A stretch of DNA of 9,027 nt from an uncultured Adlercreutzia sp. (GTDB taxonomy: Bacteria > Actinomycetota > Coriobacteriia > Coriobacteriales > Eggerthellaceae), in contig CABSMC010000090.1 in assembly GCA_902478715.1 (NCBI GenBank), positions 1 to 9,027 of the forward strand, read 5' to 3'. A program made the translations under genes and the position numbers. Shown here in pieces: positions 1 through 6,572 of the stretch. The notes under the pieces were generated by a model, which was not told the DNA's origin, did no database searches, and saw nothing but the letters and a program-made list of their open reading frames with translations. Every line of letters begins with the position of its first letter. Position 1 is the stretch's first letter.

Positions 1-1277
1 CCGCCGAAGCCGCCGCCGTGAATGCGCCAGGCGCCCTCTTCGCTGAGCAGGTGCGCGCACAGCCCTTGGATGAGCATGGCCGGCTGACGCTCCCCGGAGC
101 CGGTATCGCGCGGGGACACGTTCTGCAAAAACTGGGCCGACGAGGCCCCCGACAGGCGCACGCACTTCAGAAACAGCGGGAAATCCCCCGCCTCCAGAGC
201 CTGGCGCTGCCGATCGACTCGAGCCACCTCGTCGAAGTAGTGCAGCGCCCGCATGGCGCGCCCGTCGCCCAACGTCACGCGAACATCCTGCAGGTTCGCG
301 AGCAGCGCGCCCGCCGTCGTGTCCCCCAGGCGCGCGGCGCCCAGATGGTTGGCCACCATGCGCATGTCGGCGGGCACGGAAGCGAACTCCTCGGTGTGCA
401 CCGAGTGATCCTGACGCGAGTCGATGAGCACCACGGCATAGCCGACGCCCGTCGCGTCGAAGGCAAGCGGCGTCACCTGGGGCACCGCCGACGCAAAATC
501 GAGCAGCACCGTGCCGCCGCAGGCGCTGGCAAGCTGGTCCTGGGCGCCGCAGGGCTTGCCGAAGTAGCGCTGCTCGGCCATAACGCCCGCCAAAGCCAGC
601 GCCACGGGATCCAGGGGGACGAAGCCGTCCTCTTCCCCATCCTCAGCGCCCCGGACCGGCGTCGGCGTCGGCGCGCCCGCGAAGGGCCCGGAGCCGAACA
701 GCCCCTCCAAAACGGCACCCACCATCACCTCGAAGGCCGCCGAGGAGGACAGACCGCAACCGGCGGGCACCTCCGAGCAAGTGGCCAGATCGAAGCCCCG
801 CAGCGTGCCGCCCGCCTCGTCGTAGGCGGCCAGCATGCCGCGCAGAAGGGCGCCCGAGGACTGCGTCTCCACACCATGGGGCATCCGCCAGTCCGTATCG
901 TCCAAGTCGATCACGTCGGTGCCGAAGCCCTCCATGGCCACCCGCACCAGGCGTCCTCCGTTCTCGGCCGCCAGCCCCCACGTGCGCTCGCCGATGGCCG
1001 AGGAGATGACGCGACCGCCCTGGTGGTCCACATGATTGCCCGCCACCTCCAGACGGCCCGGCGCCGAGGCGAGCACGAAGGTGCCATGGGCCGCCACGGG
1101 TGCAAACGGGGCGACCGCATCGACGTCTCCGCCGGCACCGTCGTCGGCGTCCCTGTCGACGTCCCCGCCGACACCCTCATCGGCCGCCCTCACGGGGAAC
1201 GCCTCGGCGAACCGTTCCCGCAGATGCGCCATCTTGCGCTCGGCCTCGGCGTCACATCTCAGCGCTACCGCACTCAT
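1..1277 (-). CDS. galK: Galactokinase, GHMP kinase family (C-terminus cut by window edge)
   Basis: Cytoplasmic kinase that phosphorylates galactose to galactose-1-phosphate, the entry step of the Leloir pathway. About 425 residues are visible and the reading frame is open to the left edge. Motif 1 (GRLEVAGNHVDHQGG, about residues 74-88) is the galactokinase signature in the 'GNH-DH' form rather than the E. coli 'GEHTDY' form. Motif 2 is VPAGCGLSSSAA (170-181), the nucleotide-binding loop. The segment CGAQDQLAS (243-251) places the catalytic aspartate at D247. Motif 3, RIHGGGFG, is at the very end, so roughly 40 residues are probably missing by comparison with E. coli GalK. Unusual: a Gly/Asp-rich stretch at about residues 33-54 precedes motif 1, and a Gly/Pro/acidic stretch lies near 200-218. 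The ATG at 1277 is chosen because AAGGAGG lies 6 bases upstream. The start overlaps the end of the upstream glycosidase gene by 26 bases, so translational coupling is likely. The family call is secure; substrate specificity is inferred. Confidence 0.93.
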   Translation of the reverse strand, partial: MSAVALRCDAEAERKMAHLRERFAEAFPVRAADEGVGGDVDRDADDGAGGDVDAVAPFAPVAAHGTFVLASAPGRLEVAGNHVDHQGGRVISSAIGERTWGLAAENGGRLVRVAMEGFGTDVIDLDDTDWRMPHGVETQSSGALLRGMLAAYDEAGGTLRGFDLATCSEVPAGCGLSSSAAFEVMVGAVLEGLFGSGPFAGAPTPTPVRGAEDGEEDGFVPLDPVALALAGVMAEQRYFGKPCGAQDQLASACGGTVLLDFASAVPQVTPLAFDATGVGYAVVLIDSRQDHSVHTEEFASVPADMRMVANHLGAARLGDTTAGALLANLQDVRVTLGDGRAMRALHYFDEVARVDRQRQALEAGDFPLFLKCVRLSGASSAQFLQNVSPRDTGSGERQPAMLIQGLCAHLLSEEGAWRIHGGGFG

Positions 1278-3321
1278 CGCCGTCCTCCTTCAGCTTGTTC
1301 ACCCGCCGGTCGTAGGTGAGGATGCCGTTGCACTCCTCCTCCACGTCCGACAGCTGCGTGTACACATAGGCGGAAAGCCCCACCCCTTCCAAAGCCGCCG
1401 CGTCCGCCAGAGTCTGCCGCACCTCCGCGCGCCATTCGGCCGGCGTAGCGGCGGCCCCGTAGCCGTAGGTGCCCGCAAAGGCGCTGTGATCCGCCACGGC
1501 GTGAACCACCCCGCCGAATTCCGAGATCGCGAAGGCGCGGCCGCCCGCCAGCCGCGCGTAGCCCGCCAGGTCGCGCCGGTCGCGGTAGACCGCAAGCGGA
1601 CGGAAATAGTTGTGCACGCTCTGGAAGTCGCCCGCGCCCTGGTCGTACCAGCCGCTCACGGCGTCGATGGGACGCGTCGGATCCAGAAGGTGCACCTCCT
1701 CGGCGCAGGCCAGGGCGTCGAACTGCCCCCAGCCCTCGTTGAACAACACCCAGGTGACCACCGAGGGATGAGCGCGCAAGTGGGTCACCGTGCCGCGGCA
1801 CTCCCGCAGCCATTGGCGCTGGTAGGCGGCGTCGTCGGAACCGAGGCGCCGCTGATGGGATGCCGAGGCGTCCTCGTAGCCGTCCCAACTTCCGCGCCAC
1901 AGCGTCGGCTTGTAGCTCGTTTCCCACCCGTCGTAGGCGCCGCCGCCCGACACCATGTCCTGCCACACGAGCATCCCAAGCCGATCGCAATGGTAGTACC
2001 AGCGGTCGGCCTCCACCTTCAAATGCTTGCGCAGCATGTTGAAGCCGGCGTCCTTCATGGCTTGAATGTCGAAGGCGAGCGCCTCGTCGGAGGGAGCCGT
2101 CATGAGACCGTCGGACCAGTAGCCCTGATCGAGCACCCCGCGCAGAAGCAGCGGCTCGTCGTTCAGGAAGAAGCGGAAGCGACCGGCGCCGTCCGGAGCC
2201 ACCTTCACCGTGCGGAAGGCGGTGTAGCTGCGCACCGCATCGGTGCCGAATCGCACGACGATATCATAGAGGCACGGATCGTCGGGGCTCCAGCGGCGCA
2301 CCTCGCCGAGATCGAGCCGCAAGCGCACGCGACGGGCCGGCCCCGCTTGCCCCGAGGATTCCGCGCCCACCGGCACCGAGCCCTCTTCGGCAAAAGCGGC
2401 GCCGGCGCCCACCTGACGGCCCGTCGGGTCGCAAACGTAGATGCGCACCAGCCCCGCGTCCCCGCTCACATCGACATCCGCCGTCAGAGTGCCGGCATCG
2501 GCGTCGGGATGCAGCGCCAGGGCCAGCACGCGGCGAGCGGGCACGACCTCCATCCACACCGGTTGCCAGATGCCGCTTTGGGCCGTGTACCAAATGCCGC
2601 CCGACTTGAGCCGCTGCTTGCCCCGCGGCTGGGTGCCCGCATCGCTCGGATCGCGCACGCACAGGGCGACCACGAACTCCCGCGGCGGCGCCGGAGCCAG
2701 GTCGGCCGCCTCTTCGGGATCGTCCTTTCCCTCCCCACAGGCTCCGCCTTTCGCGCCTCCGATACCTTCAACCGCCACGTTCTCAATCGCTGCTTCCGCG
2801 CCCAGGAAACGCGCTTCCGTACTCCCCTCGCCGGCTGCCTTCTCTGCCCGCAGCGCCTCGGTGATGTCGAAGGAAAACGGCAGATACCCGCCCTCGTGAG
2901 TGCCCACGACCTGGCCGTTCACGCAGCAGGCGCAGGCGAAATCCACGGCCTCGAAATGCAGCAGGCAGCGCTCGCCCTCGCCCAGGGCGGGGACGGACAC
3001 GCGGCGCACGTACCACAGGAGCTCGTCGGGCTGAAGCTGGCGGCCCACCCCCGACAGCAGAGACTCGGGCGAGAAGGGCACGAGGATGCGCCCGTCGAAC
3101 GCATCGGGCGGCCGTACGGTACGATGAGCTCCCATGGGAACGAAAGCGTAGTCCCACCAACCGTTGAGGGATATAAAGCGGTCGCGGGCGAATTGCGGGC
3201 GCGGGTGCTCGCCGCGCACGGTTTCCGGATCCAGCGCCTCGCCCCAGCGCGTGAGCAGCGGACGGGCAGCGCCCGGGTCGTGGTCGCGAGGCGCGCTCGC
3301 CAGCACTCGTTTGATGTCCAT
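1252..3321 (-). CDS. Glycoside hydrolase family 2 enzyme (beta-galactosidase-like)
   Basis: A 689-residue retaining beta-glycosidase of the GH2 type. The N-terminal sugar-binding jelly-roll (about 45-160, with SLNGWWDYAF near 51-60), an immunoglobulin-like middle domain (about 240-370) and a C-terminal TIM barrel (about 380-689) can be seen. TWVLFNEGWGQFD gives acid/base E529, AISEFGG gives nucleophile E601, and YTQLSDVEEECNG (654-666) is a typical late-barrel motif. There is no signal peptide, so it is likely cytoplasmic and acts on an imported glycoside. Galactokinase directly downstream points to a galactoside substrate, but GH2 also contains glucuronidases and mannosidases, so the substrate is inferred. 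Unusual: an Ala/Gly/Glu-rich insert (about 160-213) splits a strand region of the first domain, and a second loop (about 304-330) is also expanded. The start is the ATG at 3321, 4 bases after AAGGAGG; an in-frame TTG at 3339 would place that site inside the gene. Confidence 0.92.
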   Translation of the reverse strand: MDIKRVLASAPRDHDPGAARPLLTRWGEALDPETVRGEHPRPQFARDRFISLNGWWDYAFVPMGAHRTVRPPDAFDGRILVPFSPESLLSGVGRQLQPDELLWYVRRVSVPALGEGERCLLHFEAVDFACACCVNGQVVGTHEGGYLPFSFDITEALRAEKAAGEGSTEARFLGAEAAIENVAVEGIGGAKGGACGEGKDDPEEAADLAPAPPREFVVALCVRDPSDAGTQPRGKQRLKSGGIWYTAQSGIWQPVWMEVVPARRVLALALHPDADAGTLTADVDVSGDAGLVRIYVCDPTGRQVGAGAAFAEEGSVPVGAESSGQAGPARRVRLRLDLGEVRRWSPDDPCLYDIVVRFGTDAVRSYTAFRTVKVAPDGAGRFRFFLNDEPLLLRGVLDQGYWSDGLMTAPSDEALAFDIQAMKDAGFNMLRKHLKVEADRWYYHCDRLGMLVWQDMVSGGGAYDGWETSYKPTLWRGSWDGYEDASASHQRRLGSDDAAYQRQWLRECRGTVTHLRAHPSVVTWVLFNEGWGQFDALACAEEVHLLDPTRPIDAVSGWYDQGAGDFQSVHNYFRPLAVYRDRRDLAGYARLAGGRAFAISEFGGVVHAVADHSAFAGTYGYGAAATPAEWRAEVRQTLADAAALEGVGLSAYVYTQLSDVEEECNGILTYDRRVNKLKEDGDECGSAEM
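1284..1290 (-). promoter_or_regulatory. galK ribosome binding site inside the glycosidase gene
   Basis: AAGGAGG on the minus strand, 6 bases before the galK ATG. It lies within the last codons of the upstream GH2 gene, which ends 26 bases past the galK start. This fixes the galK start and shows that galK is translated from the same message. Confidence 0.8.
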
Positions 3322-3345
3322 GGCCCCTCCTTCCCGCAATCGCGC

Positions 3346-3376
3346 ACGGGCCCGCCGCTTACGCGGGCGGGCCCGT
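3346..3376 (-). promoter_or_regulatory. GC-rich hairpin / paired CGGGCCCG palindromes in the glycosidase leader
   Basis: The arms at 3346-3356 and 3366-3376 are perfectly complementary over 11 bases (ACGGGCCCGCC and its complement); allowing one bulge extends the stem to 13. Each arm contains the self-complementary octamer CGGGCCCG (3347-3354 and 3368-3375), and the copies repeat every 21 bp, two helical turns. It sits 13 bases upstream of the GH2 ribosome binding site and has no T-run on either side. It could be a leader RNA hairpin that affects GH2 expression, a two-site operator, or a T-less terminator for the upstream regulator gene. The structure is certain; its role is not known. Confidence 0.5.
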
Positions 3377-3545
3377 TACCTTACGAGTAAGATGATAGCC
3401 GATAGGCGGCGCGGCGCGCAGATCGTAACCGATTCGCCATACCGACGCGCAACGCCGGCGCGACGCAGAATCCGGCCGCGGAGAGCGCCAGAGCAGCTCG
3501 GCAAGATCGCCGACCTTCCAACCAGAAGCAGTGCGGAGCCCCGAA

Positions 3546-4184
3546 TTAAGCGAGCTCGCGGGCTTCCTCGGCCTGTTCGATGTTGAGCATGCGGGTAACG
3601 ACGTCGATGAGCACCTCGTCCTCCACATCCGGGTGCGAGCGCAGATAGCTCACCAGTCCCACGATGAGCACGTAGAACGTCTCGTACAGATGGTCGGACT
3701 GCTCGCCGTACTTCGTCTGCTCCACCATGGGGTGCGTCACCATGAACTCGGCGCCCTGGGCGGCGAAGCGGTTGAGGAAATCCAGGTACAGCGCCGCATT
3801 CTCCTGGGTGGAAAGGGCCATGCGGAAGGTGTTCTTCTCGAACAGCACCATGCGCATGATCTTCACCATGGAGTGCAGCGACTCGTCGGTGGCCAGCGCC
3901 GTCTGGCTCTCGTGCCAGTGCTGCATGGCCTCCAGAAAATCGGTGATGTACTGGTCGAGCACGGCGCTCGTCACTTCTTCCTTGTTCTGGAAGTAGTGGT
4001 AGAACAGCGAGCGCGTCACGCCCACATGGTTGGTGATATCCTGGATGGAGGTGCGGGCCAGGCCCTTCTCCTCGTACAGCTCGCGCGCGGCGACGACGAT
4101 CTCCGCCGAGCGCTTGGCCGTGTCGTTGCTGCGGAGTACCTCGCGCGTCGCTACACCTCGAGTGCTCTTCTTGTTCGACTGCAT
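3546..4184 (-). CDS. TetR/AcrR-family transcriptional regulator
   Basis: A 212-residue one-component repressor-type protein. The N-terminal DNA-binding domain spans about residues 25-70: a first helix around SAEIVVAARELYEEKG (26-41), then the helix-turn-helix TSIQDITNHVGVTRSLFYHYF (45-65), followed by NKEEV, all classic for TetR. The rest is a helical ligand-binding/dimerisation domain with no recognisable ligand signature; it ends in an acidic helix (EQAEEARELA). The ATG at 4184 is chosen because AGGAGG lies 6 bases upstream; a longer in-frame reading up to 4268 has no such site and lacks family similarity. It is divergent from the membrane-anchored hydrolase gene at 4505, and the shared gap contains inverted repeats, so self-regulation and control of that gene are likely. 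Control of the GH2/galK unit, which starts 224 bases downstream on the same strand, is possible but less supported. Confidence 0.93.
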   Translation of the reverse strand: MQSNKKSTRGVATREVLRSNDTAKRSAEIVVAARELYEEKGLARTSIQDITNHVGVTRSLFYHYFQNKEEVTSAVLDQYITDFLEAMQHWHESQTALATDESLHSMVKIMRMVLFEKNTFRMALSTQENAALYLDFLNRFAAQGAEFMVTHPMVEQTKYGEQSDHLYETFYVLIVGLVSYLRSHPDVEDEVLIDVVTRMLNIEQAEEARELA

Positions 4185-4283
4185 GAGGGACCTCCTGTCT
4201 CTTAAGCGCACCCGGGCGACAAACCCGCAAGAATGGGTGCCATGAGGGAATGCTTGCTGCCTGCGCAATCCGATGGAGCGTAC

Positions 4284-4289
4284 CTTATA
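4284..4289 (-). promoter_or_regulatory. Candidate -10 box for the TetR gene
   Basis: TATAAG on the minus strand, about 100 bases before the TetR start codon. No good -35 hexamer lies at 16-18 bases, so this is a weak call based on the -10 alone. Confidence 0.3.
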
Positions 4290-4319
4290 GCTTCCTCAAG
4301 CTTGTCGCTGTCGTGTCAG

Positions 4320-4341
4320 CTCTCTGTTACCTCTCTGTCAT
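4320..4341 (+). repeat. Tandem 11-base repeat in the divergent gap
   Basis: CTCTCTGTTAC (4320-4330) is followed directly by CTCTCTGTCAT (4331-4341): 8 identical leading bases, then divergence. The second copy overlaps the left arm of the CTCTGT/ACAGAG inverted repeat. It may be part of a protein-binding site or simple slippage. Confidence 0.4.
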
Positions 4342-4356
4342 TAACTGGATACAGAG
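4333..4356. promoter_or_regulatory. Operator-like inverted repeat CTCTGT-12-ACAGAG
   Basis: Perfect 6-base arms CTCTGT (4333-4338) and ACAGAG (4351-4356) around a 12-base spacer, 24 bases in total. It is in the gap between a TetR gene and a divergent gene, where such regulators usually bind. Short arms make chance occurrence possible. Confidence 0.35.
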
Positions 4357-4407
4357 TGTTCAGATTCAAAGCAATCGATGAGTTTTTGGTCATCTAATGC
4401 GACTGCC

Positions 4408-4421
4408 TAACGATATGGTTA
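4408..4421. promoter_or_regulatory. Candidate TetR operator, near-perfect 14-base palindrome
   Basis: TAACGATATGGTTA reads as its own complement at 12 of 14 positions: TAAC/GTTA arms around a central ATAT, with one mismatched pair. The length and symmetry fit binding by a TetR-type dimer. It lies about 40 bases upstream of the putative -10 of the plus-strand hydrolase gene. Binding is inferred from position and symmetry only. Confidence 0.45.
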
Positions 4422-4461
4422 AGCTAGGGTATTCCACAATGGCCCGTGTATCGCTGTGAAG

Positions 4462-4467
4462 TACAAT
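4462..4467 (+). promoter_or_regulatory. Candidate -10 box for the membrane-anchored hydrolase gene
   Basis: TACAAT, one base off the TATAAT consensus, 37 bases before the GTG start, giving a leader of about 30 bases that includes the ribosome binding site. No good -35 is seen at 16-18 bases, which would fit an activator-dependent or weak promoter, or a false hit. Confidence 0.35.
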
Positions 4468-4493
4468 GATCCGGATGGATTTCTCCCTCGTCG

Positions 4494-4499
4494 AAGGAG
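4494..4499 (+). promoter_or_regulatory. Ribosome binding site that selects a GTG start
   Basis: AAGGAG ends 5 bases before the GTG at 4505. In-frame ATG codons at 4466 and 4475 have no such site, and starting there would add 10-13 residues before the signal anchor. This supports the GTG as the true start. Confidence 0.7.
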
Positions 4500-4504
4500 C
4501 CTTT

Positions 4505-5608
4505 GTGGCCAAACGCATAATTACGATTCTGCTCGCGTTGCTCGGCGCGCTTCTGGCTGCGGCCCTCGCCTACGTCGCCTACGTCATGATCACCTACGAG
4601 CGACTCCCCGACAATCTGGCGCTCGCCGTGGACGCTCCTTTGGCCGCCGACGAGGCTGCGCCGGTCGTTTCCGCTGATGAGGAGTTCACCGTGGTGACGG
4701 CCAACCTCGGCTTCGGCGCCTACAACCGCGACTTCGACTTCTTCATGGACGGCGGCACGGGATCGGTGGCCGAAAGCCCCGAGGTGGTGCGCGAGGACAT
4801 TCTCGGCTCGGCCGAGGCCCTGCGCGCACTCTCGCCGGATTTCGTCCTCTTCCAAGAAGTGGATACAGACGGCACCCGCAGCCACCACATCGACGAGTAC
4901 GAGCTTCTGCGCACCCAGTTTCCGAGCGACTGGTCGGTGTTCTGCCAGAACTACGACTCGGCCTTCCTCGCCTGGCCCCTCTACGCACCTCACGGCGCCA
5001 ACCGCGCGGGTCTGGCCACGTTCTCGCGCCTGCCCGTGAGCGACCCGGTGCGAAAGAGTCTGCCCATTTCGGAAGGCTTCAGCAAGTTCCTCGACCTGGA
5101 CCGCTGCTACTCCATCGTGCGGGTGCCGGCAGGCGACGCGGAGCTGGTGCTCTTCAACGTGCACCTATCCGCCTACGGGGCCGATGCCTCTATCATGGCG
5201 GCCCAGCGCGAGAAGCTCTACGAGGACATGACAGCCGAGCGGGCGGCGGGCAACTACGTCATCGCCGGCGGCGACTACAACCACGACATGATCGGCGTCT
5301 CCGGCGAGGTGTACGGCAATGCAACCCAGGTCGTGGAAAGCTGGGCCAAGCCCTACGACTTCGCTGGCGTGCCAGAGGGCTTCACGGTGGCCGCCAAGGC
5401 GAAGCTCGATGAGACGGGCACCGCCGCCTTCCCCGACGCCGCCACCTGCCGCGACGCCGGACGCCCCTACGACGGCACCAACGACCGCTGGCTCATGGAC
5501 ACCTTCATCTACTCCGACAACGTGGAATGCCTCGACTGCTCCACCGTGGATCTGGACTTCGCCTACTCCGACCACAACCCCGTCGCCATGAAGTTCAAGC
5601 TGCGCTAG
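4505..5608 (+). CDS. Membrane-anchored endonuclease/exonuclease/phosphatase-fold hydrolase
   Basis: A 367-residue protein with a basic N-terminus and a single hydrophobic segment (about residues 5-29), so probably membrane-anchored or secreted with its catalytic domain outside the cytoplasm. The catalytic domain (about 60-367) shows the motif series of the DNase I-like EEP superfamily: TANLGFG (N67), FQEVD (E118), NVHLS (H220), GGDYNHD (D257, N259) and a terminal YSDHNPV (D356, H357). These residues bind Mg2+ and catalyse phosphoester cleavage in the family. The superfamily includes nucleases, phosphoinositide phosphatases and sphingomyelinases, and the real substrate cannot be told from sequence. 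Five cysteines lie in the outer domain (147, 201, 315, 342, 345). The gene is divergent from a TetR regulator and probably controlled by it. It ends only 3 bases from the convergent DJ-1-family gene. The start is a GTG set by a ribosome binding site at 4494. Confidence 0.88.
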   Translation: MAKRIITILLALLGALLAAALAYVAYVMITYERLPDNLALAVDAPLAADEAAPVVSADEEFTVVTANLGFGAYNRDFDFFMDGGTGSVAESPEVVREDILGSAEALRALSPDFVLFQEVDTDGTRSHHIDEYELLRTQFPSDWSVFCQNYDSAFLAWPLYAPHGANRAGLATFSRLPVSDPVRKSLPISEGFSKFLDLDRCYSIVRVPAGDAELVLFNVHLSAYGADASIMAAQREKLYEDMTAERAAGNYVIAGGDYNHDMIGVSGEVYGNATQVVESWAKPYDFAGVPEGFTVAAKAKLDETGTAAFPDAATCRDAGRPYDGTNDRWLMDTFIYSDNVECLDCSTVDLDFAYSDHNPVAMKFKLR

Positions 5609-5611
5609 GCG

Positions 5612-6166
5612 CTACTTCACCAGCATGTCCGCGGCCACGTCGTCGGCGACCTCATCGCCCGAAAGCGTGCGCAGGATCTGGATGCCGAAGGGAAGCGCCG
5701 TGCCGGGGCCCGTGGCAGTGATAAGGTTGCCATCGACGAAGACGTCCTTGCCCGCCTGGTAAACACCAGCCGGCCAGCCCTCCTCGCAGCCGGGGTAGCA
5801 TACGGCTTTGCGCCCGGTGAGCAGTCCCGCATTGGCGAGCACCATAGGTCCGGCGCAGATGGCGGCCACGTACTCGCCCGCCTCCATGCGCCGACGTAGC
5901 TCGGCCACGACGCGCTGGCTCTTACCCAGATTGTCCACGCCCACCGAGCCGCCGGGCACGATGGCGATATCGAACTGCGTCAGATCGAGGGTGGAAAGCG
6001 GCGCGTCGGCCTGCAGCGTCACCGCCTGGGCCGCCCGCACGGTCAGATCGTCGGACACAGCGGCCAACACCACGTCCACCCCGCCGCGCCGGAGCGCGTC
6101 CACCGGAGCCACCACTTCCACAGGCTCGCACCCGTTCGCCACGAACACCACTGCCGACTTCGCCAT
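5612..6166 (-). CDS. DJ-1/PfpI (ThiJ) family protein
   Basis: A 184-residue single-domain protein of the class I glutamine amidotransferase-like DJ-1 superfamily, close to the usual length. Seen: the early acidic motif GCEPVEVVAPVDALRRGG, whose E17 matches the conserved glutamate beside the active cysteine; VPGG (70-73); and the nucleophile elbow AAICAGPMVLANAGLL with C104. Other cysteines are C13, C123 and one shortly after. DJ-1/YajL relatives have been assigned glyoxalase III, deglycase, chaperone and redox-sensing roles; which applies here cannot be read from sequence. It is cytoplasmic, with no signal peptide. The ATG at 6166 follows GAAAGGA with 6 bases spacing; an in-frame start at 6229 lacks such a site. 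It appears monocistronic, convergent with the EEP-fold gene (3 bases between stop codons), leaving no room for separate terminators. Confidence 0.92.
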   Translation of the reverse strand: MAKSAVVFVANGCEPVEVVAPVDALRRGGVDVVLAAVSDDLTVRAAQAVTLQADAPLSTLDLTQFDIAIVPGGSVGVDNLGKSQRVVAELRRRMEAGEYVAAICAGPMVLANAGLLTGRKAVCYPGCEEGWPAGVYQAGKDVFVDGNLITATGPGTALPFGIQILRTLSGDEVADDVAADMLVK

Positions 6167-6227
6167 AATTCGTCCTTTCAAGAGAGCCTTCCAGCACTTC
6201 GCAATAAGCGCCTCCGTCCAGCGCCCC

Positions 6228-6233
6228 ATTGTA
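6228..6233 (-). promoter_or_regulatory. Candidate -10 box for the DJ-1-family gene
   Basis: TACAAT on the minus strand, about 62 bases before the start codon. The bases around it (GAAC before, G after) resemble those of the TACAAT before the hydrolase gene at 4505. There is no clear -35. Confidence 0.3.
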
Positions 6234-6428
6234 GTTCAACCCGCACACCCTCATTCTGGTATCCCCCGAGAACGTTGCCAGCGCGATGCCAATGCAGCAC
6301 AAGGTCAGAGCGCTCCCCTTTTTGCGTTCTCCCGGCGCGAGCCCATAGCGAGGTGGGAATCGGGAAATCCCGCCGCAAAAGTAAAGCCACCCAGCTGCAG
6401 CCGGGCGCGGGCGCACAAAATCCCCTTA

Positions 6429-6572
6429 ATGCGGCACGTCGACAATCACTTGCGGCCTTTTCCGCGAAACGAACTGCGCAAGGCATGCGCCGTCGTGGTG
6501 ATGCGCACCATGCTGGAAGATTGGTGCGACGACACGGGCACCTCTTTCGACGAGGTTGAGCCGCGTGTCTAA
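6429..6572 (+). pseudogene. Probable remnant of a small acidic protein gene
   Basis: A 47-codon reading frame with natural-looking composition: a segment LRKACAVVVMRTMLEDWCDD (about residues 15-34) predicted as one amphipathic helix, then TGTSFDE and a sudden stop. Codon third positions are GC-rich, as in real genes here. There is no ribosome binding site before the ATG at 6429. After the stop, a different frame from 6581 reads FEALARCSLYLAFL, which could be the frameshifted continuation of the same helical protein. I do not recognise the family with certainty; it resembles small helical proteins of unknown function that I would expect in this group. It could also be an intact tiny protein or a chance frame. 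The stop codon lies inside the left arm of the 6566-6670 inverted repeat. Confidence 0.35.

Larger units (their letters stand above)
4185..4504. other. Divergent regulatory gap between the TetR and hydrolase genes
   Basis: 320 bases without a convincing gene. The part from about 4320 to 4440 is clearly richer in A+T than the surrounding coding DNA, as expected for a promoter region. It holds a tandem repeat, two inverted repeats and -10-like hexamers for each direction, listed separately. No RNA gene or riboswitch was recognised. Confidence 0.6.

Noticed and set aside
3322..3339. TTG start at 3339 for the glycosidase gene
   Set aside because: The AAGGAGG site at 3326-3332 would be inside the gene, and it is ideally placed for the ATG at 3321.
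1036..3390. Very long open frame (over 780 codons) on the plus strand opposite the glycosidase gene, and another at 18-1319 opposite galK
   Set aside because: Both lie antisense to genes with clear catalytic motifs. The translations are Arg/Ala/His/Pro-rich with no domain, typical of frames kept open by GC-rich codon bias.
3550..3559. Ten-base palindrome GCGAGCTCGC
   Set aside because: It lies within the last codons of the TetR gene and is explained by coding sequence and base composition.
5808..6572. Plus-strand frame of about 250 codons crossing the DJ-1-family gene
   Set aside because: Most of it is antisense to the DJ-1-family gene and of shadow-like composition. Only the final 47 codons look protein-like, and they are reported as a possible remnant.
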